From Sphingomonas sp. SCN 67-18 (GTDB lineage: Bacteria > Pseudomonadota > Alphaproteobacteria > Sphingomonadales > Sphingomonadaceae), in NCBI RefSeq assembly GCF_001724715.1, contig NZ_MEFG01000013.1, positions 1 to 64,000 on the forward strand: a DNA stretch of 64,000 nt. The letters are read 5' to 3'. The first letter of the stretch is position 1. Each line of letters begins with the position of its first letter. The position numbers and the translations under genes are program-made. This document shows positions 44,555 to 53,839 of this stretch, piece after piece. The notes beneath the pieces are model-generated. The model was given only the letters and a program-made list of their open reading frames with translations, searched no databases and was not told the DNA's origin.

Positions 44555-46387
44555 TCAGGCCGCCTTGGCGCGCGATGCCTTCTTGCGCTCATGCGGATCG
44601 AGATGGCGCTTGCGCAGGCGGATGGACTTGGGCGTCACCTCCACCAGCTCGTCATCGTCGATATAGGCGATGGCCTGCTCCAAAGTCAGCCGGCGGGGCG
44701 GGGTGAGGCGGATCGCGTCGTCCTTGCCGCCGCTGGCGCGGAAATTGGTCAGCTGCTTGGCCTTCATCGGATTGACCTCAAGGTCGTCCGTCTTGGCGTT
44801 CTCGCCGACGATCATGCCTTCGTAGAGCGGCTCGCCCGGCTCGACCATCAGGATGCCGCGCTCCTCGAGCGATCCCAGCGCATAGGCATTGGCCTCGCCA
44901 TTGCCGTTGGAGATCAGCACGCCGTTCTTGCGGCCGTCGATATTGCCCTTGTGGGGACCATATTTCTCGAACAGCCGGTTCATGATGCCGGTGCCGCGCG
45001 TGTCGGACAGGAATTCGCCATGATAGCCGATCAGCCCGCGCGACGGGGCGGAGAAGGTGATCCGCGTCTTGCCGCCGCCCGAAGGCCGCATGTCGGTCAG
45101 CTCCGCCTTGCGGATCGACATCTTCTCGACGACCGTTCCCGAATATTCGTCGTCGACGTCGATCACCACGGTTTCATAAGGCTCGGTGCGCTGGCCGCCT
45201 TCCTCGCGAAACAGCACGCGCGGGCGGCTGATGCCCAGTTCAAAGCCTTCGCGCCGCATCGTCTCGATCAGCACGCCCAGCTGAAGCTCGCCGCGCCCCG
45301 CCACCTCGAAACTGTCGCGGTCGGCGGCTTCCGTCACCTTGATCGCGACATTGCTTTCCGCCTCGCGGAACAGCCGGTCACGGATCATGCGGCTCGTCAC
45401 CTTGCTGCCCTCGCGCCCGGCCATCGGGCTGTCGTTGACGGCAAAGCGCATCGACAGCGTCGGCGGGTCGATCGGCTGGGCGTGCAGCGGTTCGGTCACG
45501 CCCGGATCGGCAATGGTGTTGGCGACGGTCGCGGTGGTCAGCCCGGCGATGGAGATGATGTCCCCGGCGCTCGCCTCGTCCACCGGCACCCGCTCAAGCC
45601 CCCGGAAGGCGAGCAGTTTCGACGCGCGGCCGGTTTCGACGACATTGCCGTCGCCGTCCAGCGCGTGCACCGGCTGGTTCAGCTTGACGGTTCCGGAAAA
45701 GACCAGGCCGGTCAGGATGCGGCCGAGGAAATTGTCGCGGTCCAGCAGCGTCACCAGGAATTTGAACGGCCCGTCCGGGTCCGCCTTGGGCGCCGGGACA
45801 TGGTTGACGATGGTGCGGAACAGCGGTTCCAGCGTGCCTTCGCGCACTTCGGCATTGTCGCCGGCATAGCCGTTGCGGCCGGACGCGAACAGCACGGGGA
45901 AATCCAGCTGCTCGTCATTGGCCTCCAGCGAGACGAACAGGTCGAACACCTCGTCCAGCACTTCCTGCGCGCGAGCGTCCTGCCGGTCGATCTTGTTGAC
46001 GACGACGATGGGGCGCAGCCCCAGCGCCAGCGCCTTGCCGGTGACGAACTTGGTCTGCGGCATCGCGCCCTCGGCGGAATCGACGAGCAGGATCACGCCG
46101 TCCACCATGGAGAGGATGCGCTCCACCTCGCCGCCGAAATCGGCGTGGCCGGGCGTGTCGACGATGTTGATCCGGGTCTTGCCGCCCGCCGGGTCGGCCC
46201 ATTCCACCGACGTGCACTTGGCGAGGATGGTGATGCCGCGCTCGCGCTCCAGATCGTTCGAATCCATCGCGCGCTCCTCGACGCGCTGATTGTCGCGATA
46301 GGTGCCGGACTGGCGGAAAAGCTGGTCGACCAGCGTGGTTTTGCCATGATCGACGTGCGCGATGATGGCGACGTTGCGAAGACTCAT
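44555..46387 (-). CDS. typA: Ribosome-associated GTPase TypA/BipA
   Basis: A 610-residue translational GTPase. G1 is AHVDHGKT at 10-17, the switch region has ERERGITI, G3 is DTPGHADF and G4 is NKIDR. EF-G-like domains II, III and V and the TypA-specific C-terminal domain (about 490-600) follow. It binds the 70S ribosome and helps growth under stress and cold. I take the ATG at 46387 before [16 protein letters not shown], which has AGGAAC upstream; the frame stays open 24 codons more. A small hairpin, GTCCCG-AAA-CGGGAC (44538-44552), follows the stop. Confidence 0.96.
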   Translation of the reverse strand: MSLRNVAIIAHVDHGKTTLVDQLFRQSGTYRDNQRVEERAMDSNDLERERGITILAKCTSVEWADPAGGKTRINIVDTPGHADFGGEVERILSMVDGVILLVDSAEGAMPQTKFVTGKALALGLRPIVVVNKIDRQDARAQEVLDEVFDLFVSLEANDEQLDFPVLFASGRNGYAGDNAEVREGTLEPLFRTIVNHVPAPKADPDGPFKFLVTLLDRDNFLGRILTGLVFSGTVKLNQPVHALDGDGNVVETGRASKLLAFRGLERVPVDEASAGDIISIAGLTTATVANTIADPGVTEPLHAQPIDPPTLSMRFAVNDSPMAGREGSKVTSRMIRDRLFREAESNVAIKVTEAADRDSFEVAGRGELQLGVLIETMRREGFELGISRPRVLFREEGGQRTEPYETVVIDVDDEYSGTVVEKMSIRKAELTDMRPSGGGKTRITFSAPSRGLIGYHGEFLSDTRGTGIMNRLFEKYGPHKGNIDGRKNGVLISNGNGEANAYALGSLEERGILMVEPGEPLYEGMIVGENAKTDDLEVNPMKAKQLTNFRASGGKDDAIRLTPPRRLTLEQAIAYIDDDELVEVTPKSIRLRKRHLDPHERKKASRAKAA

Positions 46388-46480
46388 TGATGTTCCTGGA
46401 TACGGGCGGGATGCCGTTTGCGCGCGCCTTAGCGGAATTGTTGCGTTGCGGAAAGTCATGAAGTGACACGGCGGCGCGGC

Positions 46481-46510
46481 TTGCCCCCGCCCCCGCGATC
46501 CGCCTAGGAC
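46481..46510 (+). promoter_or_regulatory. Promoter of a probable leaderless transcript (SBF-like transporter)
   Basis: TTGCCC (46481-46486), an 18-base spacer and TAGGAC (46505-46510) stand six bases before the ATG at 46517, the same geometry as at 26759. No ribosome site is present. Confidence 0.6.
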
Positions 46511-46516
46511 GCCACC

Positions 46517-47485
46517 ATGCTGCGCCGCCTGATTCCAGACAGCTTCATCCTGATGCTGATCGCCACGGTGATCGTCGCCAGCCTGCTGCCCGCAAACGGC
46601 GTCGCGCTGAGCATCGTCGGCTTCATCTCGACGGCGGCGATCATGCTGCTATTCTTCCTGCACGGCGTGCGGATCAGCCCGGACGCGGTGGCGCAGGGGT
46701 TTCGCCATTGGCGGCTGCAACTGGCGATCTTCGCCTTCTGCTATGGCGCGATGCCGATGGCGGGACTGGGCATGGCCTCGCTCGCCAGGCCGCTGGTCGG
46801 CCCCGGGCTGGCGCTGGGCCTGCTTTATCTATGCGTGCTGCCCACCACCGTGCAGTCGTCTATCGCCTATGCATCGCTGGCGCGCGGCAATGTGGCGGCG
46901 TCGGTCATCGCATCGGCGGCGTCGAACATTGCGGGCGTGGTGATGGCGCCGGCGCTGTTCGCGCTGCTGGCCAGCGCGCAGGGCGGCGAAACCGGCTTCG
47001 GCGGCATCGGCCGGATCATGCTCATCCTGCTGCTGCCCTTCGTGCTGGGCCAGTTGAGCCGCCGCTGGCTGGCCCCCTGGGCGGAGCGCAACCGGCGGAT
47101 CGTGGGCTTCATGGACCGGCTGACCATCGTCATCGCGGTCTATGTCGCGTTCAGCGAGGCGGTGACCGGCGGTATCTGGAGCCGGGTGAGCGGCGCACAG
47201 CTGGCCATGCTGCTGGGCGTGGTGACGGCTTTGCTGGCCTGCGCCTTCGCGGCGGCATGGGGGCTGGGCGGCGCCATGCGCCTCTCCCGCGCCGACCGGG
47301 CGACATTGCTGTTTTCCGGCGCGCACAAAAGCCTGGCGACCGGCGCGCCGATGGCCCGCATCCTCTTTCCCGGCCCGGAAGCCGGGGCGATCCTGCTGCC
47401 GCTGCTGCTCTACCACCAGCTTCAACTGATGCTGTCCGCCGTCGTCGCCGCCCGCATCGCCCGCGACGACGCCGCAGCGGACTGA
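46517..47485 (+). CDS. Bile acid:sodium symporter (SBF)-like transporter
   Basis: A 322-residue membrane protein with about nine or ten hydrophobic segments of the SBF-like family (YfeH type). Motifs visible are FLHGVRISPD in the first loop, CVLPTTVQSSIAYASLARGN and SAASNIAGVVMAPALFAL in the discontinuous helix region, and FSGAHKSLATGAPMA in the second repeat. Substrates of this subfamily are largely unknown, so transport of bile acids is not implied. It is transcribed alone, probably from a leaderless mRNA. Confidence 0.88.
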   Translation: MLRRLIPDSFILMLIATVIVASLLPANGVALSIVGFISTAAIMLLFFLHGVRISPDAVAQGFRHWRLQLAIFAFCYGAMPMAGLGMASLARPLVGPGLALGLLYLCVLPTTVQSSIAYASLARGNVAASVIASAASNIAGVVMAPALFALLASAQGGETGFGGIGRIMLILLLPFVLGQLSRRWLAPWAERNRRIVGFMDRLTIVIAVYVAFSEAVTGGIWSRVSGAQLAMLLGVVTALLACAFAAAWGLGGAMRLSRADRATLLFSGAHKSLATGAPMARILFPGPEAGAILLPLLLYHQLQLMLSAVVAARIARDDAAAD

Positions 47486-47593
47486 GCGATCCGCCCGCCC
47501 CCATCCGACCGACGGCCCACCGGCTTCGGCGAAACGCGCTTGAACCCCTTGGCATTCACCGCCATCTTGTCCCGGCAAGGGGCAGGAGTAATC

Positions 47594-48799
47594 ATGGCAA
47601 GCACCACCACAGAGGTCGCCGAAACCGATCTGATCCTCACCGCCCCTGATCCGGTGGCCGTCGTTGCGCCGGAAAAGGCGGCCGGGCTGGTCCCGCTGCA
47701 GGACGAGCAGCGCACGGAACTGGACAAGCGGGTCGACGGCTTTGTCGAGGATCTGATCGCCCAGGACGTCAATTCGCCGGAATTCGGCAAGCGCGTCGAT
47801 TCGATCACCGCGCTGGGCCAGAAGGAAATCCGCGCCGCCGCCGGGGAATCGAACCGCTTCCTCGACCGGCCGGTCCGCGCGATGGACCAGGAATCGGGCG
47901 TCGGCGCCGATCTGGCCGAACTGCGTCGCACCATAGAGGATCTCGACCCCTCCACCCGGGGCGACCTGATGTCGAAGCGCAAGCTGTTCGGCATCATCCC
48001 TTTCGGTTCGAAGCTGCGCAATTATTTCGACGGCTATAAATCCGCCCAGGGGCATATCTCGTCCATCCTCACCCGGCTCGCTTCCGGCAAGGACGAGCTG
48101 CTGATGGACAATGCCGCCATCTCGGTGGAGCGGCAGAAACTGTGGGCGGCGATGGGCCGGCTGGAACAGATGATCCACATGTCCAAGGTGTTGGACGCCC
48201 GGCTGGAGGACAAGGCGAACGAGCTGGACGCCACCGACCCCGCCAAGGCCAAGGCGATCCGCGAGACGGCGCTGTTCTACGTCCGCCAGCGGACCCAGGA
48301 CCTGCTGACCCAGATGGCGGTCAGCGTGCAGGGCTATCTGGCGCTCGATCTGGTCAAGAAGAACAATGTGGAACTGGTGAAGGGCGTCGACCGCGCCTCC
48401 ACCACCACCGTCTCGGCGCTGCGCACGGCGGTGACGGTGGCGCAGGCGCTGACCAACCAGAAGCTGGTGCTGCAGCAGATCACCGCGCTCAACACCACCA
48501 CGGCGGGCATCATCGACGGCACCGGCAAGATGCTGAAGACGCAGACCGCCGAGATCCACCAGCAGGCGGCATCGTCCACAATCCCCATCGAGACGCTGCA
48601 GCGCGCCTTCCAGAACATCTACGACACGATGGATTCGATCGACGCATTCAAGCTGAAGGCGCTGGATTCGATGAAGGCGACGGTCAACACCCTGTCCACC
48701 GAGGTCGAGAAATCGAGGGGCTATATCGCCCGCGCGGAAGGCGCGGCGCAGGGCGGAGACGGCGGGGAAACGTCGCTGCTGACCGCGCTGGACAATTGA
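47594..48799 (+). CDS. TelA-family toxic anion resistance protein
   Basis: A 401-residue, mainly helical cytoplasmic protein. From LDKRVDGFVEDLIAQDV through FGIIPFGSKLRNYFDGYKSAQ and LEDKANELD to ALDLVKKNNVELVKGVDRASTTTVSALRTAV and TTTAGIIDGTGKMLK it follows the TelA/KlaA pattern. The family is linked to tellurite resistance, phage inhibition and antimicrobial tolerance, but its mechanism is unclear. AGGAG precedes the ATG. It begins a three-gene run with an XpaC-like membrane protein and an unknown protein. Confidence 0.9.
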   Translation: MASTTTEVAETDLILTAPDPVAVVAPEKAAGLVPLQDEQRTELDKRVDGFVEDLIAQDVNSPEFGKRVDSITALGQKEIRAAAGESNRFLDRPVRAMDQESGVGADLAELRRTIEDLDPSTRGDLMSKRKLFGIIPFGSKLRNYFDGYKSAQGHISSILTRLASGKDELLMDNAAISVERQKLWAAMGRLEQMIHMSKVLDARLEDKANELDATDPAKAKAIRETALFYVRQRTQDLLTQMAVSVQGYLALDLVKKNNVELVKGVDRASTTTVSALRTAVTVAQALTNQKLVLQQITALNTTTAGIIDGTGKMLKTQTAEIHQQAASSTIPIETLQRAFQNIYDTMDSIDAFKLKALDSMKATVNTLSTEVEKSRGYIARAEGAAQGGDGGETSLLTALDN

Positions 48800-48803
48800 T
48801 GCC

Positions 48804-49511
48804 ATGCCCAGCAGCGACGAGGTGATGCGCCGGGCGGAGGAAGTTCTCCACCGCCATTCCGACCGCAACCGCAGCCTTTCCGCGCGCGGCCGCGCCCGCC
48901 GCAACGAGGCGATCCTCGCAAAATTGAAGCGGATCGCCGGGGCGGACCTGGCCATATTGATCGCCGCCATCGTCATCGGCTGGTTCATGCCGCTGGGCGG
49001 CGACGGGGTGATGATGGTCGTCGCCGCGCTGATCGCCGCAACGCTGCTGCTCGCCATTTTCCCGCGCACCCCGGAGGTGACGCGGGAGAAGATCGCGGAG
49101 ACGGACATCAAGGCGCTGCCGCTGAAGACCGAACAGTGGCTTGAGCGGCAACGCCCCGCCTTGCCCACCCCGGCGATCAGGCTGGTCGACGATATCGGCG
49201 TGCGGCTGGAGGCGCTGGCCCCGCAGCTGCAAACGCTCGACCCGCGCGAGCCGGCGGCCGCGGAGGTGCGCCGGCTGATCGGCGAGGAACTGCCCGAACT
49301 GGTTTCGGGCTATCAGCGCGTCCCGCAAAGCCTGCGCCGCGAGGAGCGCGCCGGGATGAGCCCGGACCGGCAACTGGTCGAAGGGCTGGCGGTGGTGGAA
49401 AGCGAGCTCGCCCGCATGACCGAGCAGCTGGCGGCGGGCGACCTCGACAAGCTGGCCACCCAGGGCAAATATCTGGAACTCAAATATCGCGGCGACGACG
49501 GGCTGGACTGA
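48804..49511 (+). CDS. XpaC-like membrane protein
   Basis: A 235-residue protein. A charged N-terminus (1-46) is followed by two membrane segments (about 47-66 and 69-88) and a helical C-terminal part of about 145 residues. This layout and the place four bases after TelA match the XpaC-type partner usually encoded with TelA. A coiled-coil-like stretch runs from about 180 to 230. Function unknown; it probably anchors the TelA partner at the membrane. The ATG lies in ATGCCATGC with a weak upstream ribosome site, so translation may be coupled. Confidence 0.7.
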   Translation: MPSSDEVMRRAEEVLHRHSDRNRSLSARGRARRNEAILAKLKRIAGADLAILIAAIVIGWFMPLGGDGVMMVVAALIAATLLLAIFPRTPEVTREKIAETDIKALPLKTEQWLERQRPALPTPAIRLVDDIGVRLEALAPQLQTLDPREPAAAEVRRLIGEELPELVSGYQRVPQSLRREERAGMSPDRQLVEGLAVVESELARMTEQLAAGDLDKLATQGKYLELKYRGDDGLD

Positions 49512-49544
49512 CCGTCCGTCCCGCCCGGCCCTGGGGAGCAGTTC

Positions 49545-50150
49545 ATGGCGCGCATCCTCTCCCAACGCTTCACCGATCCGCGTACCGGGCACGTCTATCA
49601 GGTCGCGCTCGATTTCGACCGGATCGCCGCGCTGCGTGAAAATCTGTCGATCGGGATCAGCGCGGTCCGCCTGCCCACCGACGACGCGCCCGGCATGGAA
49701 CTGGCGGCGACGCTCAACGTCGATCTGGCGCAGGGCGTCATCGAGATCGAGATAGACGGCGAGGTTGCGGGCCGGATCAGCCTCAACCATGGCGATTTCG
49801 CCGCGCGCGAACTGGACGATAGCGGCGACGCGCCGGATTATGCCGAAGACGTCTGGCACCGGCTGAAGGACTATCTGATGTCCGACCATGAGGGCGGGCC
49901 GGATGCGCTGATCGAAGGGGCGATCCAGTCCCTGCCCGTGCCCGATCCGGTGCTCGGCTGCCTGCTGAAGGCGGGGTTGAGCACCACCATCGGCCAGGCG
50001 ATCCGCTGCCATTTCGAGATCCGCGAGCGCGAGACGCTCGCCCGCCGCGCCCGCGCGCTCGCCCGCTGCCTTGCCGCCAATAGCGGGACGATGATCGGCC
50101 GTATCATCCGCCGGACGATACGCTGCGCGCTGTTTGCCGGGCTGGGCTAG
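49545..50150 (+). CDS. Uncharacterised protein downstream of TelA/XpaC-like genes
   Basis: A 201-residue protein I do not recognise. The first 80 residues look beta-rich (YQVALDFDRIAALR, GMELAATLNVDLAQGVIEIEIDGEVAGRISL), the middle is acidic and helical, and the last 50 residues are strongly basic (RRARALARCLAANSGTMIGRIIRRTIRC) with a hydrophobic end. A GGGGAG ribosome site precedes the ATG, 33 bases after the XpaC-like gene, so it is the third gene of that run. The stop codon is shared head-on with the following thioesterase gene in CTAG. Confidence 0.65.
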   Translation: MARILSQRFTDPRTGHVYQVALDFDRIAALRENLSIGISAVRLPTDDAPGMELAATLNVDLAQGVIEIEIDGEVAGRISLNHGDFAARELDDSGDAPDYAEDVWHRLKDYLMSDHEGGPDALIEGAIQSLPVPDPVLGCLLKAGLSTTIGQAIRCHFEIRERETLARRARALARCLAANSGTMIGRIIRRTIRCALFAGLG

Positions 50151-50932
50151 GCGTAGATCGCCACGGTCTGCCGGCTGATGAGTACCGGGGCAGCGCTTTC
50201 GTGCCACAGCGTCATGGTCTGCGCGGAATAGCCTTCCCCGGCCGTCTCCGCGATGCTGTGCATCAAATACCAGTCCCCGCCCGGCGGCGTCGCGCTGGAC
50301 AGGAACTCGACCGACCATGTCATCGAGCTGATCGGCGCGAATGCCGTAAACTGCGTCATCACCGCCGGCGGCAGGGCGTCCCCCAGCGCGACGAGCGTGG
50401 CCGGGCCGGAAGGCGGCGCAGCGTCCCGCAACCGCAGCCACACCAGACATTCCGGCCGGGCCGATCCGCTGGTCGGCCAGCCGCCGCCGGCCAGCCGCGC
50501 GTCGAATTGCCGCGAAAAGGTGGGCCCGCGCCCGCCGGCGAAGAAATCCGGCAGGCCTTCCGGCCCCGGAACGTCCGGCATCGGCAGGCGCGTGAATATA
50601 TGGGCGGAGTCGCGAGCAGCGCCATGGCAGAGCGTTGCCTGGGTGGCCGCGCCGCTCTCCCCGATAGTCGCGACGCTGACAAAGGCGCTGGATTTGCCCC
50701 GGCGCAACAGGCCGGGCGTGATCGTCAGCGGGCCGGTGGACGGCCCGACGAACGCGATCTGCGCGGACCTGAGCGGTGGAAGGTCGGGAAAGGCGCGCGT
50801 ACCCGCCTCCACCGCCAGCGCCGCGGACAGGCCGCCATAGAGCGTCTGCCCCTGCCGCCACTCGTCGCCCGGCGTGACGTGGAAAGCGCCGTCCCGCGCC
50901 TCCATGGCCGCCAATAGATCGGAATAAGCCAC
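50147..50932 (-). CDS. TesB-like acyl-CoA thioesterase (double hotdog)
   Basis: A 261-residue double-hotdog protein of the 4HBT_3/TesB-like class: YGGLSAALAVEAGTRAFPDLPPLRSAQIAFVGPSTGPLTI in the first half and ISSMTWSVEFLSSATPPGGDWYLMHSIAETAGEGYSAQTMTLW in the second. It should hydrolyse acyl-CoA. There is no ATG near the natural start; I use GTG at 50932 with GGGGA six bases upstream (GTG at 50935 is equal). An ATG at 50986 is in frame but would add 18 non-conserved residues. It converges with the TelA operon. Confidence 0.8.
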   Translation of the reverse strand: MAYSDLLAAMEARDGAFHVTPGDEWRQGQTLYGGLSAALAVEAGTRAFPDLPPLRSAQIAFVGPSTGPLTITPGLLRRGKSSAFVSVATIGESGAATQATLCHGAARDSAHIFTRLPMPDVPGPEGLPDFFAGGRGPTFSRQFDARLAGGGWPTSGSARPECLVWLRLRDAAPPSGPATLVALGDALPPAVMTQFTAFAPISSMTWSVEFLSSATPPGGDWYLMHSIAETAGEGYSAQTMTLWHESAAPVLISRQTVAIYA

Positions 50933-51092
50933 CACACGTCCCCGATTGTTCCTGCCGCTGGATAGCGCAGCGGCGCGCGGGGGCAAGCCGGGGCGTACCG
51001 CCCGGACGTAGAGACCCGCCGCGAAGCCGAGGCCGCGCGACGGGTCAATTTTCCTCCCCAGGAAACTCGTTTCGGTCAGCGCGCCGCGCGCA

Positions 51093-52688
51093 TCACGCGG
51101 CGAACTGGTTCATCGTATTGTGGACGCCGCCGGCCTTCAGGGCCGCTTCCCCGGCGAAATATTCCTTATGATCGTCGCCAATGTCGGAACCGGACATGTT
51201 CTGGTGCTTCACGCAGGCGATGCCCTGGCGGATTTCCTGCCGCTGCACGTTGAGCACATAGCCCAGCATGCCTTGCTCGCCGAAATAATCGCGCGCCAGA
51301 TTGTCCGTGCTGAGCGCCGCCGTGTGATAGGTGGGCAGCGTGATCAGGTGGTGGAAAATCCCCGCCCGCTTCGACGCGTCGGCCTGGAAGGTGCGGATGC
51401 GCTCATCCGCCTCGATGGCCAGTTCCGTGCCGTCATAATCGACGCTCATCAGCCGGGCCCGGTCATATGCGGACACGTCCTTGCCGGCGGCGGCCCAGGC
51501 ATCATAGGCCTGCTGGCGGAAATTCAGCGTCCAGTTGAAGGACGGCGAATTATTATAGACCAGCTTGGCGTTGGGCACGACCGCGCGGATGCGGTCGACC
51601 ATGCCGGCGATCTGTTCGATATGCGGCTTTTCCGTCTCGATCCACAGCAGGTCGGCACCGTGCTGGAGCGAGGTGATGCAATCCAGCACGCAGCGGTCCT
51701 CCCCGGTTCCGGGGCGGAACTGGAACAGGTTGCTGGGCAGGCGCTTCGGCCGCATCAGCTTGCCGTCGCGGTTGATGACGACATCGCCATTGGCGGCGTT
51801 TTCAGCCGTGATCTCCTCGCAATCGAGGAAGCCGTTATACTGGTCGCCAAGGTCGCCCGGCTGGCGGCTGATCGCGATCTGCTTGGTCAGCCCCGCGCCC
51901 AGCGAGTCCGTGCGGGTGACGATGATGCCGTCGTCGACGCCCAGCTCAAGGAAGGCGTAGCGGCAGGCGCGGACCTTCGCCAGAAAGTCGTCGTGCGGCA
52001 CGGTGACCTTGCCGTCCTGATGGCCGCACTGCTTTTCGTCGGACACCTGGTTCTCGATCTGCAGCGCGCAGGCGCCGGCCTCGACCATCTTCTTGGCGAG
52101 CAGATAGGTCGCCTCCGCATTGCCGAAGCCGGCGTCGATATCGGCGATGATCGGCACGACATGGGTCTGGAAATTGTCGACCGTAGCCAGCAGCTGCTTT
52201 TCCTTCAGCTGGTCGCCGGCCGCGCGGGCGGCGTCGATCTCGCGGAACAGGCCGCTCAGCTCGCGCGCATCGGCCTGCCGCAGGAAGGTGTAGAGTTCCT
52301 CGATCAGCGCCGGGACCACCGTCTTCTCGTGCATCGACTGGTCCGGCAGCGGCCCGAATTCGGAACGCAGCGCCGCGACCATCCAGCCCGAAAGATAGAG
52401 GTAGCGCCCCTGGGTGGAGCCGAAATGCTTCTTGACCGAGATCATCTTCTGCTGGCCGATGAAGCCGTGCCAGCAGCCCAGCGACTGGGTGTAATTGGCC
52501 GGATCCGCATCATAGGCGGCCATGTCGCGGCGCATGATGGCCGCGGTGTAGCGGGCGATGTCCAGCCCGGTGCGGAAGCGGTTCTGCGCGCGCATCCGGG
52601 CGACGGCTTCCGCGTCGATGCCGTCCCACCGGCCCTGAAAGCCTTCGATCAGCCGGCGATTCTGGGTGATTTCGTCCTGGTAGGTCAT
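51093..52688 (-). CDS. aceA: Isocitrate lyase
   Basis: A 531-residue isocitrate lyase of the longer bacterial class. The active-site Cys221 lies in DEKQCGHQDGK (KKCGH in most), preceded by IADIDAGFGNAEATYLLAKKMVEAGA, the metal and glyoxylate site, and followed by ARTD-like TRTDSLGAG and LLWIETEKPH. It cleaves isocitrate to glyoxylate and succinate in the glyoxylate bypass, essential for growth on acetate or fatty acids, which fits the acyl-CoA catabolism elsewhere in the window. GAGGT precedes the ATG. No malate synthase is in the window. Confidence 0.95.
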   Translation of the reverse strand: MTYQDEITQNRRLIEGFQGRWDGIDAEAVARMRAQNRFRTGLDIARYTAAIMRRDMAAYDADPANYTQSLGCWHGFIGQQKMISVKKHFGSTQGRYLYLSGWMVAALRSEFGPLPDQSMHEKTVVPALIEELYTFLRQADARELSGLFREIDAARAAGDQLKEKQLLATVDNFQTHVVPIIADIDAGFGNAEATYLLAKKMVEAGACALQIENQVSDEKQCGHQDGKVTVPHDDFLAKVRACRYAFLELGVDDGIIVTRTDSLGAGLTKQIAISRQPGDLGDQYNGFLDCEEITAENAANGDVVINRDGKLMRPKRLPSNLFQFRPGTGEDRCVLDCITSLQHGADLLWIETEKPHIEQIAGMVDRIRAVVPNAKLVYNNSPSFNWTLNFRQQAYDAWAAAGKDVSAYDRARLMSVDYDGTELAIEADERIRTFQADASKRAGIFHHLITLPTYHTAALSTDNLARDYFGEQGMLGYVLNVQRQEIRQGIACVKHQNMSGSDIGDDHKEYFAGEAALKAGGVHNTMNQFAA

Positions 52689-52711
52689 GGCACTGCACCT
52701 CAATCTCGATG

Positions 52712-52819
52712 AATTTGTAATTTTTCTACATCGAGAAGCGCGCAATCCCAGCAGGATTCGGCGGATTATCTGGTCACAGCGTCACGGATCGCTGTCATGA
52801 ACCAGTAAATTTGTAAATT
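52712..52819. promoter_or_regulatory. aceA upstream region with repeated AATTTGTAA boxes
   Basis: The AT-rich upstream region of aceA carries AATTTGTAATTT at 52712-52723 and AATTTGTAAATT at 52808-52819, sharing AATTTGTAA in the same orientation 96 bases apart. The first lies 24 bases before the start. They are likely operators for an acetate/fatty-acid regulator; no regulator gene is adjacent. Confidence 0.5.
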
Positions 52820-52876
52820 ATTGACAACTTCAAGGCGAGGCGGCGACCTGCCCCATCAGGCCGCCGCACCCGCGAT

Positions 52877-53413
52877 TTAACGGATCACCGCGCAGGCGAC
52901 GCGCGCGCCGGCCCCGCCGATCGGCTGGGTGAAATGATCGTCGGCATTGGCGTGGATGACCAGCGCCGATCCGTCCGCATCGAGCAGGTTGGCCCGGGTG
53001 GATTCAGACCCCAGCTTCACCAGCGCGGTAAAGGTCTCCGCCTTGGCGGTGCCGTCCGCGCCGACGAAGAAGTTGGTCAGCTCGCCGAAATCCGGGCCGT
53101 CCGGGTTCAGCAGGCCGTGCGGCTTCTTGTCCATCGCATGGTTGATATGCGCGCCCGATTTCTGGAACCCCTCATCAGAGCAATCGGCCACGGCATGGAA
53201 GTGCATGGCGTGCCAGCCGGGGGTGAGCCCGGAAACCTCCACGCGCACCAGCACGCCGGTGGGGCCGTCCGACAGTTCCACGCTGCCGATCTTCCCGCCG
53301 CCGCTCTTCACGATATCGGCGGTGATCGCCGACAATGTCGGCGCGCCCACCTGGGCATAGCCAGCCGGGGCAACAAAAGCGGCAAACGCTGCCGCGAGCC
53401 ACAATTTCCTCAT
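52877..53413 (-). CDS. sodC: SodC-like Cu/Zn superoxide dismutase with altered zinc site
   Basis: A 178-residue periplasmic protein with a signal peptide (MRKLWLAAAFAAFVAPAGYAQ). The copper ligands are present: His71 and His73 in MHFH, His89 in GAHIN and His154 in VIHANADD; Cys78 and Cys174 can form the disulfide and Arg171 is the active-site Arg. Of the zinc ligands, His99 is kept but the HxGD motif is PDFGEL here, giving Asp108 and Glu111 where His and Asp are expected. The ATG at 53413 has GGGAGA seven bases upstream. Superoxide removal is likely but metal content uncertain. Confidence 0.85.
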   Translation of the reverse strand: MRKLWLAAAFAAFVAPAGYAQVGAPTLSAITADIVKSGGGKIGSVELSDGPTGVLVRVEVSGLTPGWHAMHFHAVADCSDEGFQKSGAHINHAMDKKPHGLLNPDGPDFGELTNFFVGADGTAKAETFTALVKLGSESTRANLLDADGSALVIHANADDHFTQPIGGAGARVACAVIR

Positions 53414-53839
53414 TCGAACCATCTCCCTCTCGACGGAATGCCCCACAACAGCCGGATGCCGGGCAGACGCCCCTTTTGCAATCTCATTCGCAAAAGGATT
53501 CGCAATAAGCCCACCCTCCACGAAGATTGCCGGGCGTCCGCCCTGCGGACTCCGCACAAGCCGGACCGGCGGAACCGCAGCGACACTCTGCCGCTTGCGT
53601 GGCGGCGCATTTTGATGTTATGAAATTGACATTGAGTAGTTGAAGTTCTTCATACTTCATTCGCGAGCGGTCCATGAATAGACGGATATCCTTGCTTTCA
53701 TGCTCCAACCGGGCAGCGCCCGAATCATCCATCCGAGTCGTTCGCTCCGGCGCATCGTTCGCAAATGTAACAATCGTGAATGAACCGATCCGCCGCGCCC
53801 AGGCCGGATCGAGCCTGATCTGCAGCTGAAGGACCGACG
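53414..53839. other. Divergent intergenic region, sodC and TPR-sulfotransferase
   Basis: 426 bases without a convincing gene, distinctly AT-richer in the centre. It holds a good rightward promoter with an inverted repeat (listed separately), followed by about 175 bases of leader before the sulfotransferase gene. The leftward sodC promoter must also lie here but I could not fix it. Confidence 0.45.
53626..53659 (+). promoter_or_regulatory. Promoter with overlapping inverted repeat upstream of the TPR-sulfotransferase
   Basis: A consensus -35 box TTGACA (53626-53631) is followed 19 bases later by CATACT (53651-53656). The inverted repeat TGAAGT-N7-ACTTCA (53641-53659) overlaps the -10 region and is a candidate operator. 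Confidence 0.45.

Noticed and set aside
44510-46390. 626-residue plus-strand frame opposite typA
   Set aside because: Antisense shadow of typA, whose GTPase motifs are unmistakable.
46829-49168. 779-residue minus-strand frame opposite the SBF-like and TelA genes
   Set aside because: Repetitive Arg/Gln/Gly composition and no motif; covers two real genes on the plus strand.
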